Below, piece by piece: positions 1 through 10,359 of a stretch of DNA of 64,000 nucleotides. A model generated the notes under the pieces. That model saw only the letters and a program-made list of their open reading frames with translations, searched no databases and had not been told where the DNA came from. This DNA is from Papaver somniferum (lineage: Eukaryota; Streptophyta; Magnoliopsida; Ranunculales; Papaveraceae), in the NCBI RefSeq assembly GCF_003573695.1, contig NC_039365.1:132333466-132397465 (forward strand), written 5' to 3'. The number at the start of each line of letters is the position of its first letter. Positions within the stretch are counted from its first letter, which is position 1. The position numbers were made by a program, and so were the translations under genes.

Positions 1-96
1 ATGCCATTATCAATTTTTACCCTGGGCGTAAAACATTTTTTTTTTGTTGCTAATTTATTGGTTGACACTTGACACGCTTTCCTTGTCGATGTTCAG

Positions 97-3000
97 CTTT
101 ATGATGTTAGAGCTGTGAAAGAGCTTCGATCCTTTCGTGGACATTGGAACGATGTAACTGGTTAGTAATACCTCTTCACTTTTCCTTTATTTCCTTACTT
201 TCTTAAGATCTCTCACTTCTTGTATGTCCATCTGGACATATGGATGTGGAACTAAAATTGGTTTGGTTATACAACTTAAAATCTATATGGTGCAGAGTGT
301 CACATATCATTCGTACCAGGAACTCTGTTCATTCGTACCCAACATGTTATATTTATCTGTACGAAACATGTATTCAATGAGGTAAGTGAGTGGAAATAAT
401 TTTTGGTCGCTTAGAACTCTCGTTAGGTTGCTTGTTGATGCTTAATGGAGATATTTATTGGTTCCTCTGATGTTATCTTATGAATTATTAAATTCATGCC
501 TAGCCATAATCACATGAAAAACTATTATAGCGATTTGGAACTAAGCTGTTTTCATATAGAAGTTAGACTTGAGGCTAAATTATTTTCTGCATAAGAAGGT
601 TCACCTAAAACCCCATAACCTGAGACAATGAGATTTCATTTATTATAAATAAAATGCGGGTGTTGAATTCAGTTGTCTGGTTATGGGAAATGCCTCTCCA
701 ATTGGTATGTAGCTAAGCCTAGTCGCACCTTTCACCAGGCAAACATTGTTCAGCTTTTAACCTTTAACACCTCTTCTCCACAGAAGCGAATTTCAGATGA
801 AATGCTTACTTTCAGTTTTGTGCTTAAATAGCCAATAATTTGGGAAGTAAAGATCAATTGTGTTTTGTTTGATAAGGAATCTATATTCAGTATGTTTTCT
901 GGATTTTATTGTCATTGGCACATTGAACCACATGAGATTTTTGCTTTTCATTTGGTCCAAAGATGGAACGTTCTCCACTTATGCTCTTTCTGTTTTGCTA
1001 GCTCTTGCATGGGATCCTTTCCACGAAGATTACTTTGTCAGCGGCAGTTTTGATGCGTCCATCTTCCATTGGCTCGTTGCGTAACCATCTTTTCCATCAT
1101 CAACTATTACTGATTACTTCCATTATATCTTTTACTGTTTCTACTTACCCATGCTAGTAATTCTCGAGTTTTTTATTTGGAAGTCTTAGTCAAATGATGA
1201 AAAGTACTCCAGTTGTTTGAAATATGGGACATTTTGATTTTGGGTCCCATAAAATGGTATACCTTTACATTTGGAGCCTAACTTTGTCCAGCTTTGAGTT
1301 TGGGTTCCGGTCAAAGATTGACTATTCTTGACCATCCAACAATCAGTTAAATATGAGATATTTTAACAAAAATAAAACGTTTTCGTTAGTCATTTCACTG
1401 TCTTGGATAACTTGGTAGAGTTAGTAAATAAATAAAAAGTAATATTTTCGTTAAAATAACCCATATTTAACTGATTGTTGGATGGTCAAGAATAGTCAAC
1501 CTTTGATCGGGACCCAAACTCAAAGCTGGACAAAGTTAGGCTCCAAATGCAAAGGTATACCATTTTATGGGACCCAAAATCAAAATATCCCTTGAAATAT
1601 TGATAACGATACAGTGGAGAGGAGCAATATCTTTATGCTACAGTTTTTAATTTACTCGATTAAAACATTACATAATAAGTGTGTGATTTTTATATCGATG
1701 AACAGGCATGATACTGCTCAGGTCGAAATAACTGGGGCACATGAAAATAGTGTACGGGGCCTTGCATGTCATCCTAGTGGCTATAATCTTTGCAGGTAAC
1801 TTTTCATGGTTTTTGTAATTATTACTGGATGAGCTTTAGTCTTGGTTTCTTACCTTAAATGGTCAGACTGAAGTGCGCCTACATTTCTTTATTCATAAAA
1901 GATACAAAGCATTTGGTCTATAGTTGCCTGCCAGTTTTATTAATAACTATCTTGACCAACCTTTAGTTAGTTTCGACTATACAAAGCATTTCGACTATGT
2001 ACAGTATTTCGTGCATCAGGATTTGGCTCACTCTTCTTTTTCTTTTAATGATGCAGCAGTAGCAATGATCATACAACAAGGTTTTGGTGTAGAAATAGAC
2101 TAGGAGATCCTCCTTGGGATAGATTCAATACAGGATATGAGCAAGGTTTGGTTTTACACCTTCCTTATGGTCATTTTTAAGATTGTTTTAATAAAATGTC
2201 CATCTTGTCCCTTTACGTTGAGACAAGAGGCCCATTCGTATGCTCTTCTCCATACCATATAATTCTTCTGCTTCGCTTCCTCGGATTTTCCTTCTTCTTT
2301 TTTATGTCCTTCCTGTTTTATCTTTCCTTGACCGTTTTTTTTTTTTTGAAGTATTTGACCGTTTTGAGTGTATATCTTGTAATTAATCTATGAAAATCCT
2401 TGCTTGTCTGTATTACCTCCATTTCTCTGTGACCGTTGGTTGATTTATTGCGAGCATTTTCAGGATTTGATGTGTACAATCCTGCTCTGGTGGGTCGTGT
2501 GCCCAGTAATTTCTCAGTACCTGATGGCCCATCGACTGGACCTTTCGCTACTGGTCTGCCTCGAAATGAAGGAGCCATTCCTGGTATTGGAGTTGCAATG
2601 CGACTATCCATGCCATTCAGACAGCGGATCGGAGGCGAGCAACAACGGCAATCTTTTCCAGTTTCTATGCTTGTGAGGCCACCTCAGCTTCCTCTGGGTT
2701 CGCATCCATCCCTTCTTGCCCCTGGTCAATCTTATCATCAGTTTTTTCCTCATATGCTGCCCCCACAACAACAACATCATCAACCATACCAACAGCAAAT
2801 ACCTTCTTTACAAGTCCCACCCTCAAATATGCCGCTGATATCACATTCTCATTTGTCTCGCCCTCCCCAAATGGCAGGTTTCTTGCTCATGCTCTCTGTG
2901 TCTAACTCGCAACAATTGCCACCAATGCCCGGTGAAATGGTATTTATCTGTCTCTCTCAGGTTATGCAGAAGTTTTGATCTTCTTATAAGTCTTAATGTA

Positions 3001-6000
3001 TAAATCATTATACAAGCTCTTGCAATACCCAAATGTAGTTCATCTAGGGCTGATGCTCAGTGAATTTGTTATTTAACATGAAAAGTAAAATCATGTTAAA
3101 AGACTGCTGATTTTTAGTCTGTCTATCGCTTATCAGACATTGAAACCCATCTTTCTTTGTGATAAGATATTTTGACCATGGTGATCTTTTTTTTCACTAT
3201 GATCTAGAATAACTTTTCGATGCATTTTCTCATTTAGGGTATGCAAGGTTCGATGAATCAGACAGTCCCGCCAATGCCATACGGACATATGATGGATCAA
3301 ATGCATTCAGGATCTGTACCGGCCAATGCCCTACAACAACCTCCACATGGTGATTATGCATAGGGCTGCACATGGTTCGGTTTTTATCGGTTTTTGGCAA
3401 AACCTAAATCGAAACCAATGTACTCGGTTTTTCAATAATTAAAACCAATGAAACCGTATAGCCTATTCGGTTTATTTGGTTTCGGTTTCTATTCGGTTTT
3501 GTTAAAAACCAGACGGTTTTTGGTTAACCGAATGATTTATAAACAATAATGTGTCAGTGCTTTAACTCGAATAATCCTCCTAAGAGTCCTAACCATTCAT
3601 TAACTACAATTCATCAGTGTGAAAAGATTCATTCTGCTAAGAGAAATTGAAAAATAATACAGGTTCGCAGTATCGAGCTAAGAAAAACCCCAAACATATT
3701 TTAATTACATATTAATTGAAACAAAACTAGTGCAGTTGCTGGCTCCCAAGCTACCTCTCCTCCTTCCACGGGAACTCCTGCGAATGATAAACAAACAGAG
3801 ATGAGCATACAAATGGTGGATTCACAAATCATTTTCAACATTCCCAAGCAATAACAACAATAACAAATAACAACATTCCCAAGCAAAATAAACAAGATCA
3901 GCAGCACATGGTCGACATATTTCCAATCATTTTCAGTCGATAAGCTAAGTCTTTCGCAGCAAGGACTGATCACTTCTCTGCACTCTTTTAATTGATCTAC
4001 CAAACCCAAACCATACTCAGAGTACATAATACGGCCTACCCAGAATCAAAACTTCCAACCTAGTTGAACTACCAGGTGTAAATCATTCTCATTGGCATAA
4101 TGGGGATTTCGCAGGAAAACAATGTCAAGAGTCTACTACCTAGTCAAAGCTATGAATAAGCAATTAACAGCTACTGATTAGTCAAACTGAGGTAACTAAC
4201 AACTATAACCTGATGCTAACCAACATTTATAGGCAAGTATTTCTCAACTTAATATAAAAAATCAAAGACATATCTATTCACAATATCTTAGGGCACTACG
4301 AAGTTCAGAGGATATAAAGTTTAAGGTTCATTAAAAGGAATATACATATGGAAAACAAGTCAGTACACAAGCCCAACATAAAGTGGTGTTTTGGATGATC
4401 ATACTGTTGTGTGTCATAGTGCTACTAGAAAAACTTACTGCTAACCCGTTAAATCGTTTATAATCAACTTCACGATAACAAAGTTTAATCTTCTTCTTCT
4501 TCATCATATATGTCAATGCGGATGAACTTAGAAGTTGCAAGAGAACCTAAAAATTCTGCAAGAAATTACATCAATAAGTGACAAACAATGAGTAGATAAC
4601 AAATCAGAATTTTACAAAAGTGAGTAGAGAAAATACCTGAAACATCTTCGGCATCATCAGTTCCTAAGGTATTTGGATCAAGATCAACCGGTGTTCGTAA
4701 CCAGCTTTGCGTGCAAATCAACGCCTCAACTGTCTGAGGCAGCAGTGAACTTCGATATGAATCAATAACTCGCCTTCCAGTACTAAAGGCAGATTCCGAG
4801 GCAACAGAAGAGACTGGTATGGCTAGTATATCTCTCTCCATGTGTGATAATACAGGATACCTTGTACTATTAGTCCCCCACCAACCTAAAATTTCAAACT
4901 GAACACCGGTATGGCTAATTCTCGGTTCACGTTTCTCCTCTAAATATAACTCCAACTCAGTTTTACCCTCAACATTGACATCCTCCTCATCTTCTCTTGC
5001 TCTCTCTGCTATTAGACTAGCATACGCGGAATCTTCATCATCAGTAACCCCAGAAGATTGAGTAACATTATTACAATCACTTGTGGCACTAGACATGTTT
5101 TCATCATTTGCATAGAGACACTTGTACTTTTCGAAAAGTTCTTGAAAATCAGTTCTCACATAAGTCGATAAGTGTTTACGTAATGACGGACCCGTGATAT
5201 CTAAAGTATCAAGAATAAAATTTAAACCTTTCATTTTCTCACGTGGATCAAGCAAAACAGCAATGAACATGAGAGTGTTCATTTTCTCATATTCTCGCCA
5301 ATACTTATTAAACTTGTCTAGCATTTTAGTGCCCATACCAGATAGAAATGGATCTGAACTTTTTACCTATGTGTTCATTGTTCTATGAATGCCACTTACG
5401 TTAAACAAGAACTCATGTGAAGTAACACGAGTACAGTAAGAAAACTTGCCAGTCAAATCATAGAATACCTTTAAAATTTTTCCAAATGATCTTGCATTGG
5501 CCCAATCTTCCATATATGGAGCATGTATAGGAGGCGGAGGAGGGGCCTTCTTCTTTCCTTTGTTATGAGCAAGAGTACAAGCTTCTTCCATGTCAACATC
5601 ATCACTAGCACCGGTAGAAGTAGAAAATACAGGAGGGATGGATCTTTCGTTGAAACAAAACTTCTTTTTGAAAGCCTTATCTTCCCGTGCTAGCCTTTCA
5701 AAAGCTTTCTGATATCTACAAGCAGCTTCCAACATCATGTAAGTAGAATTCCATCTTGTATCCACATCTAAAACTAAACCTTTTTCTGCAATTTATCTTT
5801 TCTTGTTTAGCACAATCCATAAACTTACTCAACCTAGCAGGAGAACTCATCACATGCTTCACCACTTCCCTTACTCTCTTAATAGCCATGTGATACTCTC
5901 CTAAGACGGCATTCACAACAAGCGCAAGCACATGAGCAGCACATCTAACTTGTATAAACTTAGTATTCAGTACACCATTTGAACTAATCACTTGCTCCTT

Positions 6001-8531
6001 TAAATGACCATCCTCCCTTAGATAATCAATAGCTAAATCGTTAGCACTAACATTGTCAAGCGTAATAGTAAAAACCCCAGGAAGTTCCCAATCTAACAAA
6101 CATTCCTCTAACATCTTCCCAATTACCTCACCTGAATGACCTAAAATTTGGAAAAAGTTGATTACCAGTTTGTGCAGCTTCCAATCTTTATCAATAAAAT
6201 GTGCAGTTATAACCATGTAGCTTTTGTTTTGGGCATTTGAGGTCCATGTGTCAGTGGTGAGACAAACTCTCACATTGTTTTCCTTGAAGTAGTTCTTCAT
6301 CTTCTCCTTTTCAGCTTCGTACAAATTTAATACACCCCGCGAAATGGTCATATGAGAAGGGATCTTGAATCTGGATTCAAGTACCCTACAAAGTTCCTTG
6401 AAGCCTTCTCCTTCAACCACTCAAAACGGCTGCTCATCTAAAATCACAAATAAAATCACTGCCTTTGTACATGCATCTTGATTAAAATTTGTCGCAACCA
6501 ACTTTCCTTCTTCTCCTAGCCTAGCCGGTTGAAAATCAAGAGTTTGTTGTCCTTTTTCCTCCTTGGGCTTCTTTTTACATATCTTCAAATGATTATTCAT
6601 ACCACATGTCCCATACTTGGTACCCTGATCTACATTCTTTGTCTTACAGTGGCGACATTTTGCATATTTCGAAGGCTTGGGGTCCATATCAAAGTGGTTC
6701 CACACATCAGAACGTTTCTTTCCCTTTGGTTCTGTCACTTCTGTGTCATCTTCAGTTGCATCTTCAGGGGTTTTACGCTTATTTCTATGTGTTTCTGTAA
6801 CTTTTATGCCAGCTTCAGTTGCATCTCCATCTGCACTAGCATCTCCAGCAACACTAGCATCTTTAGCAGCACTTGCACCTCCAGCTGAATTTGCACCTCC
6901 ATCTGAACTTGCATTAGGTGGAGGTCGAGGTGGACGCTTATTAGAAGAAACAGAGGCAGTAGGTGTTGAACTGGATCCTCGCATTGTCAAAAAGAAAGTC
7001 TGCAATGTGATAAACCATACATTTATGTTAATCGTAATTTATGTCAAAAAGCAAGTCTGCATTTAGCATTTGTTCTAGCAATTTAATCGTAATTTATAAA
7101 TAGAAAGGGAAACAAAACAACTCAGTTAAACAATGTCAATATACAACCACTCTAAACGGCATACTAGCAAAAACAAGTATCAACTATAGCAAAAATCCAG
7201 GTCAAGTGCATACAAATATCAACTACAGCAAAAACAAGTATCCAATTCACAAACAAAGCATCAAAACAGACGGGAACGAGAAGTACATTTCGTAATCCGT
7301 CCTTGTGCTCAAATCTACACCTAAGATTACAACTCCACCACTAACAAATTCAATCTGAATTAACTTGTAAAATTTATTAAAAATTAAGCAAAACCCATTG
7401 TTAAATCAACCTAAATGACCTTAATTTGAAATCCCCAATTTTTTTCAATTTTACAAACCCTAATATCATAATTAAAATCATAATATCAAAATCATTTCAA
7501 ATGATACACACAAATACACAATCGCAATACCTTTATCAAAATCAGTTCAAATGATACACACAATACCTTTTTCAATTTTCGGTCTCTTCTACAGTTCTAC
7601 TCCATCTTCGTTCGACTGATTAGTGATTAGGACTTCGATAGATTTGTTACTTATCAAACTAGATGAAGAAGAAGAAGAAGAAGAAGAAGGTGATGGTGGG
7701 ACTTTGATGGACTGGGAAGACTCAGTCGTGACTCGTGAGGAAGAACGAAAGAAGAGAAGACTCAGTCGAGTGAAGTAAGTTATTAGGGTTAAATATCCCC
7801 ATCCACGGCCTAAAATCATTTAATCCTATGGTCACTATTAATCGGTTAGCCGATTGGTTTTTGGTTCGGTTTTGAGATAAAACCTAAACCGAAACCGATA
7901 CTGTCGGTTATCTGAAACTGACAACCATTAATGAACCATAGAAACATGGTTATGGTTCGGTTCGGTTAAAAAATTTCGGTTTCGGTTTCGGTTTTCGGTT
8001 ATGGTTCGGTTTTGTGCAGCCCTAATTATGCATATGGGATGCTTAGTTTTCAGGGTCTTTCAGGTCCAAGTGGACTGAGCCAAAAGTATCCTCCATTGGG
8101 TGGCCCATACAATTGCGGACAACCTGTTCAAATGTCAATGATTCCAGCACTTAATTTGTACCAGGTAATACCTATTGACACTGGTTTTGTTTTCACATTA
8201 ATGGTTTTTGTACTTTCTATATATATCTAGGAGACTCGGAAGGTTATATGGGTCTAGTCTCGCTCTTTAAAGAAAACCTCGAATAATCATTCTAATACAA
8301 ATATATGGATTGCCTGGCTGTTAGTATTTATTACATCAGCAAAAGCTATTTAACTAATTTATTTGTTTTAAAGACTTCCCAGTATAGTGTCAGGTTTGCT
8401 TTTCGGAAGGAAAACATTATCATTTTTGTATTCTTTTATAGCAGGCGGGAAATCAAAGTGGGACTGGCATGATGCAAGTTGGACAGCAGAATGGGTCTTT
8501 CACCTGGTATGAAGAGCATAAAGAGAGATGA
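97..8531 (+). CDS. FY: FY/WDR33-like polyadenylation factor gene, 3' part, split by hAT insertion
   Basis: The gene continues from left of the window. Exons inferred from frame and GT..AG borders are 97-160, 1002-1080, 1706-1795, 2057-2145, 2464-2939, 3238-3360 joined to 8033-8164, and 8442-8531 (TGA stop). All junction phases fit one another. The encoded WD40 segments include [25 protein letters not shown] and [13 protein letters not shown]. They are followed by a Pro/Gln/Met-rich tail with the family motif [11 protein letters not shown] is the plant WDR33 relative in the nuclear cleavage and polyadenylation complex; in Arabidopsis it acts with FCA in flowering-time control. The hAT element sits inside a coding exon (frame GAT TAT GCA | TAG), so read-through meets the TAG that starts the element. 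This removes about the last 73 residues, while the WD40 part stays open. Family assignment is strong by motif recall. Whether this copy still works is unknown. Confidence 0.85.
1226..1591. mobile_element. Mutator-type MITE in FY intron
   Basis: This is a 366-bp foldback element. The left end GGGACATTTTGATTTTGGGT and the reverse complement of the right end (GGGATATTTTGATTTTGGGT) match over at least 150 bp as an inverted repeat, with a short AT-rich centre near 1375-1440. The perfect 9-bp target duplication TTGAAATAT lies at 1217-1225 and 1592-1600. A 9-bp duplication with long terminal inverted repeats points to a non-autonomous MULE. No coding capacity is seen. Confidence 0.85.
3361..3545. 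repeat. hAT left subterminal repeat cluster
   Basis: This AT-rich stretch holds many TCGGTTT / AAACCGA words in both orientations right after the terminal inverted repeat. Such clustered short words are the usual transposase-binding sites of hAT elements; that role is inferred here. Confidence 0.6.
4566..7005 (-). pseudogene. hAT transposase (BED zinc finger, RICESLEEPER-like), broken
   Basis: Read on the minus strand from the ATG at 7005. An N-terminal Ser/Ala-rich stretch is followed by a BED zinc finger (KCRHC ... NHLKIC, about residues 110-160). Next come the RNase-H-like core motifs LTTDTWTS (first Asp) and [11 protein letters not shown] (second Asp), then [12 protein letters not shown]. 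The C-terminal dimerisation region holds [13 protein letters not shown] and [13 protein letters not shown] (third acidic residue). Lesions: an in-frame TGA at 6421-6423, probably an Arg CGA codon changed by CpG decay; a one-base frameshift near 5790-5800; and an in-frame TAG at 5367-5369. Otherwise the reading continues at normal family length. Such proteins cut and rejoin DNA at the element ends in the nucleus. Confidence 0.9.
7838..8024. repeat. hAT right subterminal repeat cluster
   Basis: This mirrors the left end. Repeated CGGTT, AACCG and GGTTCGG words run up to the terminal TGTGCAGCCCTA. Composition and spacing differ sharply from the flanking FY exon. Confidence 0.6.
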
Positions 8532-9828
8532 TTTCTTGTTTAGATCAATGTATTAATGTGACATCTTTTTTGGCAACTCTCGTGGAGAGAGATGATTTAT
8601 CAAATCATTGTAATTTTGTAGTTGTGTATGCATTTTCTTTTAGTTATGTCAAAAGGTGCATGTGTGGGATGTATGGCTTGCAAAAGGTTCCCTTATAAGC
8701 GTTGGATGTTCAACTGGGTGAATAACCACCCGTGAATAGGTTTGCATGCACTCTCAGTGCGTCAGCAAAATGCGCTATCAGACTTTAATGATTACAAGCG
8801 GAATTTAGATTCCCAACAAGAAAACTCGGAACCCTGAGACATCCGGGTGATATTTACAAAGTGTATACAAGCTGACCATCTCAGGTGAGGGAAGGTAAAA
8901 TTCCCTTAAAATACGACGTGGCAGCGAATAAAATTCACGTGTAAAGCAGTAAGGGATCACCATGTCTTATGATGTTACATCTAAAAAGTATGTCGATCGG
9001 TTGAATGTTACATGATCGCGTTACTTTTTCATGATCGGGAAACAGTTTAGCGAAAACCATTTCCTCCAATATTTAATAACTTAACATATAGCATTTTTAA
9101 AACATTTTTAAAGAATAAAACTTTTTTTGTTTCTTGGACAGTGTGGAGCCAATCGGTATAATGAATATCGATACATGTTCTGAATAGCGGGGGTGAAAAA
9201 ATTTGGAACCAAATCGGTATTTGGAATACCGATCCATGTTCTGAATACCTATCCATGTTCTGTTTACTTATCGACAGATTGTTTAGAATGCTTCCCAACT
9301 TCCCTTCTTCCCCAATCAAATTCCCTTATAGGGGGAGAGAAATTGGGTTTTGGGGAATTCCCAATCCCATTAGACATGGCAATTCCCCTATTCAAGGATA
9401 TAAATCCCTCATTGGAGATGGTCTTACTTAGCAAGGCTATCAGTTGCTTTATTTAAATCCCCTGAAACATACGTACAATCCGTTTTACATAGTTGTGACA
9501 AAAGCAAAATAAAATCTTGAATCCGATCAAAACAGAAACAAAAAATCTTGAATAAGATTCAAATCTTCCCATGAGTACCGCTTATAGCTTTGACAAGATT
9601 TATATTATCAGACACAAACGTTTGTTTGGATCTAGTTTTGTCCAACATTAAGCCTATTCCTATGCACATGCCAAAAAAAATAGCGGTTTGGCATACCAAC
9701 TAGCATGGCAAACCAATTGTGCCATTACGGGAAAACCACAGAGCGACCAAGTTTCTAGCGGGCGTTATTGGTAATATCGCAGCGATGGCTTTACCGCTGG
9801 CGATATTTCCAATAACGAGGGGGGATCT
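8532..9828. other. FY 3' flank and intergenic DNA
   Basis: I see no gene, RNA or complete element here. The first 100-200 bp are presumably the FY 3' UTR. Short direct repeats (words like ATCCATGTTCTGAATA) occur at about 9170-9260. The stretch at 9380-9430 resembles a decayed MITE end, but no partner end was found. Confidence 0.4.
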
Positions 9829-10010
9829 ACTAGTACCGCAGTCAGAGGACTAAATTTTGTTGTGGATAAAAATTATGAGTTTGATAATGTTAGACAAGTA
9901 GCCAGTGAAGGTATGTTCTCTAATCACCTATCTGACCATCCGAAGTGAACTAATTCGGTAAATCTTAGAGGTGGATGGTCTGAGTTCCGCACGATTTTTC
10001 AGTTACTTCC
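9829..10010 (+). pseudogene. PMD (MAIN-like) gene remnant, left fragment
   Basis: One frame reads GLNFVVDKNYEFDNVRQVA, then an in-frame TGA (around 9948), then GGWSEFRTIFQLLP. It breaks off exactly at the target duplication CTTCC of Copia A. The reading resumes beyond that element at 36063 with PVVQERV, so the two parts were once joined. The N-terminal part alone would not be recognisable. The assignment rests on the right-hand part. Confidence 0.5.
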
Positions 10011-10359
10011 TGTTAGAGCACTGCTCGGTCGAACTCGCATGCGTTGCTATATCAAGCATGTTTGTCAATGTTAGTGATCAAAACTATAAGTCTTGATTTC
10101 TAGTCTATTATAGCTAAGTCTCGGACTAGGATAATAAGTGTAGTTGAGCTCAAGGACTTCATGGCTATTCATCATACAAGTGGAAGAACTACTCAAGGAA
10201 CCGGTGGAACTTCTTGACAAAAGGTATGTGAAGACTTGAACTTATCTGTCACTCAAAAGTCTATCTATTCTATCTCCTACTTCTTAAGAAAAAAGTCTTA
10301 TGCTATATATATAGACTTAGATTATACACATTTGGTATTTCGGGCCGAGTATACCTTGC
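10011..10359 (+). repeat. Copia A left LTR, first piece
   Basis: It starts with TGTTAGAGCACTGCTCGGTC and matches the starts of the LTRs at 43743 and 49638. It stops at the CTTGC target duplication (10355-10359) of the Gypsy array and resumes at 31778. Confidence 0.9.

Larger units (their letters stand above)
3361..8024 (-). mobile_element. hAT DNA transposon inserted in FY exon
   Basis: The 4664-bp element is bounded by the 12-bp terminal inverted repeat TAGGGCTGCACA / TGTGCAGCCCTA and the perfect 8-bp target duplication ATTATGCA (3353-3360 and 8025-8032). An 8-bp duplication is the hAT hallmark. Both subterminal regions are crowded with CGGTTT/AACCG words. The only recognisable gene is a minus-strand transposase (4566-7005) carrying several lesions. 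The ends are perfect but the transposase is broken, so the element could move only with a transposase supplied in trans. Confidence 0.93.

Noticed and set aside
6529..7066. Plus-strand frames overlapping the transposase N-terminus
   Set aside because: They are shadows of the Ser/Ala-rich coding repeat on the opposite strand, with no independent motif.
7589..7819. Minus-strand Ser-rich frame near the hAT right end
   Set aside because: It is a product of an AAGAAG microsatellite (7660-7690), upstream of the real transposase start, and resembles no known family.
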